From NCBI RefSeq assembly GCF_012516375.2, contig NZ_CP051204.2:7983501-8047500 (forward strand): 64,000 nucleotides of DNA, written 5' to 3'. Each line of letters opens with the position of its first letter. Position 1 is the first letter of the stretch. This stretch comes from Chitinophaga oryzae (GTDB lineage Bacteria; Bacteroidota; Bacteroidia; Chitinophagales; Chitinophagaceae). Shown one piece after another: positions 25,113 to 34,700 of this stretch. The notes beneath the pieces are model-generated. The model worked only from the letters and a program-made list of their open reading frames with translations. It did not search any database and was not told where the DNA came from. Made by a program: the position numbers and the translations under genes.

Positions 25113-26569
25113 CTGCGTCTGATCCACTGTTCGGGATTCTGTTTGGTAACCCCTTTCCAGATCTGCAGTTCCACTTCACCGGTGTTTTCGATATCGTTCA
25201 CACTGGCGGTACCGATCACCTGGCCGGTTTTCACCATGTCTCCTTTCTTCACACGGGTAGTCTGCAAACGAACATAGGTTGTAAAGTATTGTCCGTGACG
25301 GATAATAATTACATAGCCGGAGCCGGGCATCACTACTACTGATTTCACTTCCCCGTCGAAGATGGATTTCACGGCGCCTCCTTTGGTGGTGGCGATCACG
25401 ATACCGTCGGAAGGTACGGTGATATGTTCCATCACGGCGTGTTGGTGTATCCCGAAGTGTTCAATGATATTGCCGGCATCCACGGGCCAGGGCAGTTTAC
25501 CACGGTTGGCCTCAAAGCTTTCGGACAGCGCCAGCGCTTCAGGGGTAGCTTCCAGCACGTTTTCACTACGGGCAGGAGCCGGTTTCGGAGGTTCCGGCGC
25601 AGGTTTGGGCGGTTCCGGTGTTGGCGCTGGCCTGGCCGGCGGGTTATTGGCGGCAGGATTGTTATTGGCGTTATTGGCAGCAGCAGCGGCGGCGGCATCG
25701 GCCTTCGCTTTCTCTGCGGCAGCCAGTGCGGCTTTGCGGGCTTCTTCTTCTCTTTTACGTTTTTCTTCGGCAGCTTTACGGCGGGCAGCTTCCTCTTCCA
25801 TGGCCTTACGGCGCGCTTCTTCGATCTCACGGCGGATTACCGCACGGATGGCAGCCTGTACTTTCTGGGCATCTTTATTACGCTGATTGATATCCGCTAC
25901 CAGCTCTTTCTCACGCCCTTTCAGCTTTGAGAGCACTTCGTCCTTCTCTTTCTTATCCTGTTCCAGGGTAGCGCGCTCGTCCTGCTCTGTCTTCAGCGCG
26001 TCGGCGCGTTTCAGGCGCTGGTTCTGGAGGCTCTGGATTTTCTGGTTCAGCTGGTCCTGGGTAGACAGGATATTATCGGCCTGACGGCGGCGGTATTCGC
26101 GGTATTGCTTGAGATATTGAAAACGTTTTACGGCATCGTTGAAGCTCTGGGCGGAAAACACAAAGTTCAGCATGTCGTAGGAAGAGCGGTTTTTGTAGGC
26201 ATATACGACCAGCTGGGCGTACTGCGCTTTCAGGGTGTCGAGGTCTTTCTGCAGGGTTTTTACATCGCGGTTGGCGGTATTGATGTCCCCGTTGATGAAA
26301 TTGATCTCGTCGTTGATATTATTGATCAGCCGGGTACGCAGGGTGATTTTGTCGCGCAGTGCGCGCAGCTGGCCCAGGCTTTCCTTGGTAGATTTTTTGG
26401 TATCCTTCAGCTGTTGATTGGCTTCTTCGATCTCTCTTTGCAGCTCTTTTTTCCTGCGCTCCAGTTCCTCCCGCGTCGGTTGCTGCTGGCTGGTATTCTG
26501 AGCCACCAGTATAGCCGGTAACAACCATATGATGCATACTAACGGGATAATCTTCTTCAAATACAACAT
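25109..26569 (-). CDS. EnvC-like murein hydrolase activator, paralogue 2 (degenerate LytM)
   Basis: Exported 486-residue relative of the next gene downstream, with the same order: signal peptide (LVCIIWLLPAILVAQ), coiled coil (about 25-280), a linker very rich in A, N and P with PEPPKPAPEPPKP repeats, then a LytM domain. The same catalytic losses are seen (GEVELQIWKG in place of HxH; TYVRL in place of YxHL). Two similar activators in tandem suggest separate amidase partners or cell-cycle roles; this is inference. The ATG at 26569 fits the signal peptide. It is the fourth gene of the dut-TPR-DUF4292 block. Confidence 0.9.
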   Translation of the reverse strand: MLYLKKIIPLVCIIWLLPAILVAQNTSQQQPTREELERRKKELQREIEEANQQLKDTKKSTKESLGQLRALRDKITLRTRLINNINDEINFINGDINTANRDVKTLQKDLDTLKAQYAQLVVYAYKNRSSYDMLNFVFSAQSFNDAVKRFQYLKQYREYRRRQADNILSTQDQLNQKIQSLQNQRLKRADALKTEQDERATLEQDKKEKDEVLSKLKGREKELVADINQRNKDAQKVQAAIRAVIRREIEEARRKAMEEEAARRKAAEEKRKREEEARKAALAAAEKAKADAAAAAAANNANNNPAANNPPARPAPTPEPPKPAPEPPKPAPARSENVLEATPEALALSESFEANRGKLPWPVDAGNIIEHFGIHQHAVMEHITVPSDGIVIATTKGGAVKSIFDGEVKSVVVMPGSGYVIIIRHGQYFTTYVRLQTTRVKKGDMVKTGQVIGTASVNDIENTGEVELQIWKGVTKQNPEQWIRRR

Positions 26570-26674
26570 GACTATTTTAAGTAACTGCAATTAAGTACCA
26601 AGGTTCAAGTATATAAACGATAAATATACAACGTTTATTAGTTTAATGAAGATGACATTTGCCGGGAAAATTAA

Positions 26675-27505
26675 TTACATGCGTTTATAGCTCGCCGGCG
26701 TGCTGAACGGGAAGGTCAGCGGCACGTCAAAGTCATAGCGGGTAAAGTCCAGCGCAACTTTCGTCACACTTTTTTCTTCCACGAAAATACGGCGCACGGT
26801 GGGAAACATCCGGTTGGCCACTTTGGCATAGTCACCATAGGTAAGTTCGCAGGAGCGTTTGTTGGCAGTGGTGCTGTCGGCATCCATTACTTTGCTCTGC
26901 TGGAGGCCGTAGTCATCCGAAAATACGTTGAACAGGCTTATAAACCGGGGATTCCGGCAGCTGAAGGAGATAACGGAAGGCGTTTTCACGAGGCCGTAGA
27001 CAGAGTCTGTCAGGTATACCGGGTTACCAATGAGCAGGTCTTGCAGGGTTTTAAAGTCAAACGGTATGTTCAGCAAATCTTCCGCATCAGCCATGCGTCG
27101 CAGGAAGAGCTGTTTCTCGAGCTTGTTGTAAAGCTTGAGGCTGTCGGGTGTGATAACGGCACGCATCACCTCATCGATGATGGGGGCGCTGACAGATATC
27201 CAGATGATACTGTCTTTTTTCATCCGGATGGTGGCTGTGAGGTTGTTGTGGCTTTTGCTTTCGTTTTCGAAAGCCAGCTTCATTCTGCCGGAGAAGGTGT
27301 TAAAGTCAATGTTATTACTGCGGATACCCTTCAGCATGTTGCTGATGAAGGCGTTCCGTTCTTCTGCGGAGGAGGTGTCCCGGTGGGCGGCCACCCTGCT
27401 GGTGTCTGTGGCCGGGAACGTGTTGCGTGACAGTTTTTTCGGGTGACGGCAGGCGGTGAAGGCCAGACCGGCTATTCCTATTAATAACAGTAGTGTTTTT
27501 TTCAT
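26675..27505 (-). CDS. DUF4292 family lipoprotein
   Basis: Predicted lipoprotein of 276 residues. A signal peptide ends in the lipobox LAFTAC, so the mature protein starts at the cysteine. The conserved core reads NTFSGRMKLAF, then IRMKKDSIIWISVS and VITPDSLKLYNK, typical of the Bacteroidota-specific DUF4292 family with a LolA-like beta fold. Its precise role is unknown, but it sits between a TPR lipoprotein and the EnvC pair, pointing to envelope assembly. The start at 27505 follows the signal peptide. Confidence 0.88.
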   Translation of the reverse strand: MKKTLLLLIGIAGLAFTACRHPKKLSRNTFPATDTSRVAAHRDTSSAEERNAFISNMLKGIRSNNIDFNTFSGRMKLAFENESKSHNNLTATIRMKKDSIIWISVSAPIIDEVMRAVITPDSLKLYNKLEKQLFLRRMADAEDLLNIPFDFKTLQDLLIGNPVYLTDSVYGLVKTPSVISFSCRNPRFISLFNVFSDDYGLQQSKVMDADSTTANKRSCELTYGDYAKVANRMFPTVRRIFVEEKSVTKVALDFTRYDFDVPLTFPFSTPASYKRM

Positions 27506-27573
27506 GCAGCTATAAGCTTTTAGCGGTATCAGCGCTACCAACGGTGGTGTTGTCGGGCATTCCCGGCCGAACG

Positions 27574-29307
27574 CTATTGAATGTATTTTTTCTCTGCGAT
27601 CTTACGGACAAGGCCTACAGAGGTAGCGCCTTTGTCTTTGGCTTTCTGCCAGTATTCCACCGCTTTTGTGACATCTTTCAGGTTAAACAGAATATCCCCG
27701 TAATGCTCGAGCACATTCGGATTCTGCTGTGCTTCGGGAAACTGCAGGGCTTTCTCTATCCAATGCCTGGCATCTTCGAACTTGTCCTGCCGGAACAGTA
27801 TCCAGGCGTAGGTGTCCATGTAGGTAGGACTATCCGGTTCCAGTTCCAGGGACCGTTTAGACATTTCCGCGGCATGGTCCAGGTTTTCGCCGCGCAGTGA
27901 CAGGTAATAACTGTAGTTGTTGAGTACCAGCGGATCGTCGGGCCGCAGCTGGAGCGCTTTTTCATAACTGCTGTCAGACTGCGGATGTTGTCCGGTAGCG
28001 TGATAAGCGTCTCCCAATAACGACTGTACGTCGGCCATAAATTTCTTTTCCCCGTTGCCTGTCTCCAGCGCTTTGGTCAGTGCGCCGATGGCAGCGGGAT
28101 ATTGTTGTAACAGGAAGCTGGCCACTCCTTTGAAGTAGTAGCCCATAAATTCCTGGGGGAATTTTTCTGTTACGGTGTTGCTGAGTGCCAGCAGCGCGTT
28201 GGGTTCTTCTTTACGGGAATAGATCCACATCAGCTGGTACCATACGGAGAAGCGGCTGGAGTCGAGGCTCAGCGCCCGGGTATAATTTTGCTGGGCGCTG
28301 TCCAGCATATCCGCCTGCGAGTACATGTCTCCTCTCAGGGCATATGCTTTGGCGTCTTTCGGATGCGCTTTTACGATCAGGGAAGTCAGCTCCAGGCCTT
28401 CTTCCACTTTCGTGGAATCCAGCTGCATCATCTGCAGATAAGGATACACGTAAGCCACTTTCTCATCGATGCTGTAGGAAGGATTGGCAAAGGCGCGGGT
28501 CAGGAAAGCCCAGTAGCCGGGCTTATCATTGTTCTTACGGGCGTAGGAAGCGAGGCCCAGCAACGCTCGGGCATTGTCAGGGTCTTTGCGCAGCACCTCC
28601 TGGTAGATGGCGGTGGCTTCCGTACCACGGTCATTGGCATCATACACTTCCGCCAGCAGGAAATAATAGCGCAGTTCCTGCGGATTGTTATCAATGAGTT
28701 TACGGATTTCGGCGGCTGCCGCATCCACCTGGCTCATTTTGAGTAACAGCCGTTGTTTTTGGTAAATGACTTCCTCCACCACCCCTGTTTTTTTCTCCAG
28801 CTGGCTGAATACAGCCAGGGCAGACGCCGGTTTGTTGGCTTTGGTGAGGAACATGGCTTTGTTGTACAGGTAGTCCTCATTTTCGGGGTAACGGACAGAC
28901 AGTTTATCAAAGACAGCGGCAGCGCTGTCAAATTGTTCATTCACCGCAAAGGCATCCGCGAGGGTGATCTGAAACCAGTGGTTGTCCGGGTCCATAGCCG
29001 CCGCCCTGCGGGCGAAGCCGAGGGAGTAGCCGGGATTCTGGACTTCCATAAACAAACGGGCCAGTTCATAATAGACGGTGGGGTTATTCTTGTTTAACCG
29101 CAGGTAGTCGGAGTACTGGGTGATCGCCGTACGGAAATCCCCCAGCATTTTGGAGCGCTGGGCAGCAAAGAAAAGGCTGTCAGCCCGCTGCTCCAGCACA
29201 GCAGGGTCTTTGATCACGGCCTGATGGCGCAGCGTCTTTTTAGGCCCGCTGCACGCGCCTGTGATTAATATGCCGGCAATACCTATAACGGTTAAGAATA
29301 CACGCAT
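27574..29307 (-). CDS. TPR-repeat lipoprotein
   Basis: A 577-residue lipoprotein (lipobox LITGAC) made almost wholly of tetratricopeptide repeats, for example NPTVYYELARLFMEVQNPGYS, NHWFQITLADAFAVNEQFDS and DPLVLNNYSYYLSLRGENLDHA. Such proteins scaffold other proteins, here probably at the inner face of the outer membrane. It begins 3 nt after the dut stop and is followed by the DUF4292 lipoprotein, so the three are co-transcribed. Confidence 0.9.
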   Translation of the reverse strand: MRVFLTVIGIAGILITGACSGPKKTLRHQAVIKDPAVLEQRADSLFFAAQRSKMLGDFRTAITQYSDYLRLNKNNPTVYYELARLFMEVQNPGYSLGFARRAAAMDPDNHWFQITLADAFAVNEQFDSAAAVFDKLSVRYPENEDYLYNKAMFLTKANKPASALAVFSQLEKKTGVVEEVIYQKQRLLLKMSQVDAAAAEIRKLIDNNPQELRYYFLLAEVYDANDRGTEATAIYQEVLRKDPDNARALLGLASYARKNNDKPGYWAFLTRAFANPSYSIDEKVAYVYPYLQMMQLDSTKVEEGLELTSLIVKAHPKDAKAYALRGDMYSQADMLDSAQQNYTRALSLDSSRFSVWYQLMWIYSRKEEPNALLALSNTVTEKFPQEFMGYYFKGVASFLLQQYPAAIGALTKALETGNGEKKFMADVQSLLGDAYHATGQHPQSDSSYEKALQLRPDDPLVLNNYSYYLSLRGENLDHAAEMSKRSLELEPDSPTYMDTYAWILFRQDKFEDARHWIEKALQFPEAQQNPNVLEHYGDILFNLKDVTKAVEYWQKAKDKGATSVGLVRKIAEKKYIQ

Positions 29308-29310
29308 CTA

Positions 29311-29754
29311 TCAGGATTTACCGGTATGACCGAAGCCTCCTTCACCGCGAACGGTTTCGTTCAGCACTTCCACGGGCTGCATTACGGCCTGTACGTAGGG
29401 AGCGATGATCATCTGGGCTATCCGGTCTCCGGGTTGTATCGTTTGTGGTTCGTTGGACAGGTTGATCATAATTACTTTGATCTCTCCCCTGTAATCAGCG
29501 TCGATGGTGCCAGGTGAATTGGGTATGGACAGGCCTTGTTTAAAAGCCAGGCCGCTGCGCGGACGGATCTGCGCCTCGTAACCGACAGGCAGTTCCATAA
29601 ACAGGCCGGTAGGTACCAATACCCTTTCCAATGGCTGGAGCGTTAACGCTGTCTCCAGGTGTGCGCGCAGGTCCATACCCGCCGCTTGGTCCGTTGCATA
29701 AGACGGCAGTTCATTATCCGACTTATTGATGATTTTCACAATTATATCAGCCAT
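29311..29754 (-). CDS. dut: dUTP diphosphatase
   Basis: Trimeric dUTPase of 147 residues that hydrolyses dUTP to dUMP and keeps uracil out of DNA. All five motifs are visible: [33 protein letters not shown] and the C-terminal GEGGFGHTG arm. A TATCTTTG lies on the minus strand only 4 nt before the ATG (29759-29766), so the mRNA may be nearly leaderless. It heads the block dut-TPR-DUF4292-EnvC-EnvC. The AATTACG palindrome separates it from ispF. Confidence 0.95.
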   Translation of the reverse strand: MADIIVKIINKSDNELPSYATDQAAGMDLRAHLETALTLQPLERVLVPTGLFMELPVGYEAQIRPRSGLAFKQGLSIPNSPGTIDADYRGEIKVIMINLSNEPQTIQPGDRIAQMIIAPYVQAVMQPVEVLNETVRGEGGFGHTGKS

Positions 29755-29773
29755 TGAGCAAAGATACTTTTAA

Positions 29774-29879
29774 AAATTACGAATTACGAATTACGAATTA
29801 CGAATCACAAACGGGGCTATTACTCAATAACTACTGCCTGAAAATGACGTCATCATTCGTAATTCGTAATTCGTAATTT
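29774..29879. repeat. AATTACG-armed palindrome between ispF and dut
   Basis: 25-nt perfect inverted arms of tandem AATTACG units (29774-29798 and 29855-29879), with one extra unit on the left and a 56-nt centre holding TGACGTCA. The right arm runs into the TAA stop of ispF. Confidence 0.88.
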
Positions 29880-30366
29880 ATTGAGCGATTTTCTCCAATA
29901 ATACGACGGCGTGTGCGGTAACGCCTTCCTCACGTCCGACGAAGCCCAGCTTTTCCGTTGTGGTGGCCTTTACAGATACGTCTTCCACTCCTACACGCAG
30001 TATTTCCGCAATGACAGCCTGCATCTGAGGTACATAAGACTTGATTTTAGGGGCCTGCAGGCACAGGGTGCTGTCCACATTCACCACACCATAACCTTTT
30101 TCGCCGATCAGCTGCGCACAGCGGGCCAGCAGTATCTTACTGTCGATATTCTTATAGGTATTGTCCGTATCCGGGAAATGCACGCCGATATCACCCAGCG
30201 ACAGAGCGCCCAGCATGGCATCGCAGATAGCGTGCAACAGCACGTCTGCATCACTGTGCCCCAAAGCGCCTTTGTGGTGCGGCACCTTCACACCGCCCAG
30301 CCAGAAATCCCGGCCTTCCACCAGCTGATGAAAATCTACTCCCAGACCAATACGTATACTACTCAT
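29878..30366 (-). CDS. ispF: 2-C-methyl-D-erythritol 2,4-cyclodiphosphate synthase
   Basis: Fifth committed enzyme of the MEP isoprenoid pathway, forming MEcPP with loss of CMP. The 162-residue protein has the zinc-site motif GVDFHQLVEGR, the GHSDADVLLHAICDA helix and the C-terminal KATTTEKLGFVGREEGVTA. Length is normal. It lies downstream of porV on the same strand, past a terminator. Its TAA stop is formed by the adjoining AATTACG repeat. Confidence 0.96.
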   Translation of the reverse strand: MSSIRIGLGVDFHQLVEGRDFWLGGVKVPHHKGALGHSDADVLLHAICDAMLGALSLGDIGVHFPDTDNTYKNIDSKILLARCAQLIGEKGYGVVNVDSTLCLQAPKIKSYVPQMQAVIAEILRVGVEDVSVKATTTEKLGFVGREEGVTAHAVVLLEKIAQ

Positions 30367-30414
30367 AGCTTATATTTTAGAATATTTATGCCAATGCGCA
30401 AGGTAAGGCTTTAA

Positions 30415-30447
30415 ATATAAAAATCCCCCCGTTAAAAAACGGAGGGA
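30415..30447 (-). terminator. Terminator of the porU-porV unit
   Basis: On the minus strand TCCCTCCGTT pairs with AACGGGGGGA (one mismatch) around TTTT, followed by TTTTTATAT. It lies about 50 nt after the porV stop. Confidence 0.8.
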
Positions 30448-30451
30448 CCGG

Positions 30452-30487
30452 TTAATATTTTGGAATTTTGTTATTTAGAAATTTGAT
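30452..30487 (+). repeat. Solo 8-bp-phase repeat arm after porV
   Basis: Consecutive 8-mers TTAATATT, TTGGAATT, TTGTTATT, TAGAAATT lie between the porV stop and its terminator. No inverted partner arm is seen. Confidence 0.65.
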
Positions 30488-30495
30488 GGTGATGA

Positions 30496-31671
30496 TCACC
30501 AGCCCGTTCTGCTTTCTTCATCGCGGCCACCCAGGTCAAACGTAAGGGTAAAGCGCAGCGTATTGGACAGCGGGTTACGTTGTATACCGGAGCCGGAGGG
30601 CACGAGGTAAGAAAAATTCAGACCGAAAATATCGTATTTGATGCCTATACCGGCCGTTACATACTTACGGTTGCCTTTGTATTTGTTTTCATTGAAATAT
30701 CCCGCCCTTACTGCAAACATATTGTTGTACCAGTATTCTGCGCCTACGGAGAACATCACCTCCCGTAACTCCTCCTTCAAGCCGCCCGGTGCATCCCCAA
30801 AAGAGCTGAACATGCCCTGCAGTACGCCTTTTTCTTTGTATTCGCCGGTAGAATCCGGGGTAGGCACCAGCAACTTATTGACATCGAGCGCAAAAGTCAG
30901 CTGATTGGCTTCATCCAGCGCGAACGTATAGGCAGCGCCGAGGCCCAGGTTAGTAGGCAGGAAGTCCTTGTTCTGTGCGGAACTGGTATAAGAGATTTTA
31001 GTACCGATATTGGAAATGGACCCACCGAGGCTTAAACGGTTGGTGAGCCCGTCGTCTTTTTCAAACTCTTTGGTATAGAAGGCCGAAAGATCTGCTGCGA
31101 AAGCTTTCGCAGGACGGATCATGGCGCTTCCGTTGGACTGCCCGCCGGCCAGGTTGGAGTAGATATAACGGGCGGTTAATCCCATAGAGAAGTTATCGGA
31201 CAATTTACGGGCATAACCGGCGTCGAGTGCGAACTCCCGCGGACGGAAATCCCCGAGGTCCTGGTTGGTGACATCCCTGAAATTGATGGTCCCTAATGAA
31301 AAATAACGCAGGGATGCTGAGATAGCCTGGTATTCGTCCAGCTTCGTGTATCCGCTGACTGTCGCCAGAAATACGTCGTTCACCAGTTCCTTCAGCCAGG
31401 GAGTGTAAGTAACAGCCACGCCTGCCTTTGCGTCAGCAAAAGGCAGCTTGGACAGGTTCCAGTAGATGGAAGAGGCGTCCGGCGCAATCGCCAGTCCCAC
31501 ATCACCCATAGCACCGCTTCTGGCGTCAGGCGTTATACGGAGAAAAGGCACCGCAGTATTGATTGTATTGGTACGGCCATCAATCTGGTCTGTGTTAATC
31601 TGTGCTGAGGTCTCAAAACTGCTGAAAGTACCGTATATGAACACAAGGCTCAAAGCTACCTTTCGGATCAT
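30496..31671 (-). CDS. porV: Type IX secretion outer-membrane protein PorV (LptO)
   Basis: Outer-membrane barrel of 391 residues that shuttles T9SS cargo from the SprA translocon to the PorU attachment complex. A signal peptide is followed by the PorV hallmark TAVPFLRITPDARSGAMGDVG, then ASSIYWNLSKLPFADAKAGVAVTYTPWLKELV. The strand-rich remainder ends in NTLRFTLTFDLGG. It is transcribed after porU with 108 nt between, as expected for partners in one complex. Confidence 0.96.
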   Translation of the reverse strand: MIRKVALSLVFIYGTFSSFETSAQINTDQIDGRTNTINTAVPFLRITPDARSGAMGDVGLAIAPDASSIYWNLSKLPFADAKAGVAVTYTPWLKELVNDVFLATVSGYTKLDEYQAISASLRYFSLGTINFRDVTNQDLGDFRPREFALDAGYARKLSDNFSMGLTARYIYSNLAGGQSNGSAMIRPAKAFAADLSAFYTKEFEKDDGLTNRLSLGGSISNIGTKISYTSSAQNKDFLPTNLGLGAAYTFALDEANQLTFALDVNKLLVPTPDSTGEYKEKGVLQGMFSSFGDAPGGLKEELREVMFSVGAEYWYNNMFAVRAGYFNENKYKGNRKYVTAGIGIKYDIFGLNFSYLVPSGSGIQRNPLSNTLRFTLTFDLGGRDEESRTGW

Positions 31672-31779
31672 GCAATGTTCGTATTTTGATAGGGTGTAAA
31701 AATAAACTTATTTATTAATATTAAAACGAAAAGGGGTTGATAAAGGGGATCATGTCAAATCTGCTCTCCCATACATAGG

Positions 31780-34700
31780 TTATAACAATACCATTTTTCC
31801 ACCCAAAGCCCTGTTTTGACCATTACTGCCTATAATCAGCCGGTAGATATAAATGCCGGCGGGTAACCTTGCTCCTGAATCACCTCTGCCGTCCCAGGGG
31901 ATTCCATCAAAACGGCTTGTTCCGGAAATTATTGTGCTACGCATTTTCTTTACCAATTTTCCATCCGTGGTAAATACCTGTAAATCCACCTGTAACTGTT
32001 GCCCCTGCTGGTTATGCAAAAAAGAGAACCTTGTTACGTCGTGAAAAGGATTGGGATAATTAACAACCTCCTCTACTGCTATTGATCCCGGTGCTGCAAC
32101 TTTAAAGGCAATCGTTTTTACAGTGCTGTTGTTATAGGTGTCCCAGGCTTTAATGGTTATACGATGCGCTCCTGTTGGCAATCCGGTCAACTGAAAACGC
32201 ACCTGTCCCTCCCGGTAATTATCCAAAGATGCTTCAAAATAATCATTTAAAATCAAATATTCTGAACTATCCAGTATCGCCACCAGGTGATGTGCCGGTT
32301 GACTGCCCGATATATTGATGCCGCTGCTGTCTGCCAGATCGATCATCAGCAACGGATCAGGGCCGGTCATATCCCCGCTGGTAAACGCTTTGCTGTCAAG
32401 CCATACTTTTACGCCGGGCCCTGTCACGTCGGCCGGCGCGCCGGGCAACATCCCTCCCGTAATAAATCCGTCAAAGTAACCACCTCCGTCTGCAGTGGCA
32501 TTACTGGTGTAATAACTGATCTTCCCTTTGCCTTTACCATCCGGCAGGTCTGCCGGGACGGTGAAAGCAACGGTGAACCCGCCATTTGTAACAGTTTGCG
32601 TGCCTTTAAAGAGGACATTCTCCTGTACCTGAAAATCTACTGCGCGGCTGCGCGGATCGTTGCCCCGTGTACGGCGGGTAGCCGGCTGGCCATACACCGT
32701 TGTCGTCAGCGTACCGTTATAATCCTGCAACTTATTTCCCTGTGCGTCTTCAATATGCCCTTTAATGATACAATGCTGCAGCCCATTCAGGGTATCCGTT
32801 TCTGTTGTTACCCCGCGACCGTTGATGCTGTCTGTCACCACCCGCCACTGCGGGAAAGCCAGTCTCAGGGAAGGATCTCCCAGCAGCTGGAATTTGCGGT
32901 TGTTGATCACATCGCCGGAGGTACTGTAGGTTTTGTTCTTACCGTCCTGTATGGCTGCGCCTAACGTGCGCATGGAGCCATCTGCCTGCGGTGTGAAAGC
33001 AGCTTCCAGGTAATTGGCGTTCATGATGCGGTTGGAATTGGAGAAAACAGCCCTTGTGGTGGTCATCAGCGCAATGGCGCCACTTTGTTGTTGCAACAGC
33101 AATTGCGCTCCCAGGGAATGAATAGCCGGATCATCAAATGGCGCGAAATCGCAGGTGGCTGTAATCAACAACGGTAAGCGCTGTTCATTTTTCCACTCCT
33201 GCACGCTGTTCACGTCCATGATGGTTTCTTCAGCCAGGCGGTTGTAACTGCCATGACCGTTATAGTTAAGCACCAGCGTTCCTTTATTGATACTGTTATT
33301 CACGGCTTTGGTCACCTCCGGGGACCGTGTTCCGGCAGCAGTGCTTTCCTGGGGATAGGCGTCCACATATATTTTACCGATACCAGGGAGATGATTATTT
33401 TTTGCGATGATGTTACTCATCGCTTCGGCATCCTGCAGATGCAGGTTATCATCTTCATCATCGGCCAGTAACGTTACGCTGTTGCGCCACGGCCCGAAGG
33501 ACCGGGGCTGCTGGTAACGGATGATTTTGTCCACCGCCGTCCGCGCTTCCGGGACAGTTCGCACAGGCAGCCGTCCGATACCGATGTCCAGCAGGTTGGA
33601 TATGTCCGTTCGTGTGATATCTTCTGCATCGTCGAGGAACCCGAAAAAGTCATCCGATACATGGGAACGAATGGCATCCAGCGAGGCGTCGCTTTGCCAG
33701 GAGGGCACCAGGTTGGTATTATTTTTCACCCGCTGGCGGTAATCATAGGAGGCGGCGCCGAACAGCAGCAGGTATTTTGGCCGGGTGCCACGGTCGTAAT
33801 GCATTTTCACATAATCCCTGATGGCGGTGGGATCCGGCGTGCCGGAGGCAAATTCATTGAATACCTGGGCGGTGGTGACCACGGCCACGCTCAGCCCGTC
33901 GTGGGAGCGGCGCCAGGCGGCGAGGCGTTCTGCTTCCGCCAGGAAGGCTTCGTGCGTTACGATCAGCAGCGTTGCTCCCGGCTGGCCGTGCAGGTCCTGG
34001 TTGGGCACTGCCCCACCGGCCACCGGGCGCAGGGCCGCTCCGGAGTTAAAGGCAATGTATTCCCGCAGCGGCCCGGCATCTCCCGTAAAAGTGAGGGTAT
34101 CGGCCTGCAGGCGGGCAGCCATGGCCAGCGGCCGCAGCGGATCTGTAACGTCCCATACCTGCGTTTGTGCCGTAGCATTGGCCAGGAAGTACTGCGTACG
34201 GCCGTTCACCGTGACGTTGCGGAAGTCCAGCTGCCCTCCGGCAGGCAACCGCAACGGACAGGCCGCCATCAGCTCCAGGTAGTCCAGCCACCCTTTGGCG
34301 TTCAGGTCTCCCGGCTGGAAAGTTACCGCCGCCGTCACCGCATCACCGGCGACGGTAGCGGCGCCGGTGGCATAGGCCGCAATGGCGTAGGATTCGAAGA
34401 CGCTGCTGCCGGCGGGCAACAGGTAGGCGCTGGCGGCGGCGGCGCCGTTAAGGCTTACGCCGAAGTTGCTGCCGGCCGCGCCACGGGCGGCCACCCTAAA
34501 CCCTACGGTGACGGGGCCAGCGGGCGGTCCGGGCAGGGAAAAACTGTAAGAACGGCTGGTTCCAGCCACTTTGCTGAATTCCTGTCCCCACCACTGTTTG
34601 CCACTACTGAGGAAGTTCAGGCTGTCGCGTTCATAAAAAGTATGGTAATCAAAGGAGTACGTCTTGCCTGCGGCGGGCTGTATGTTATTATCCTGTACAA

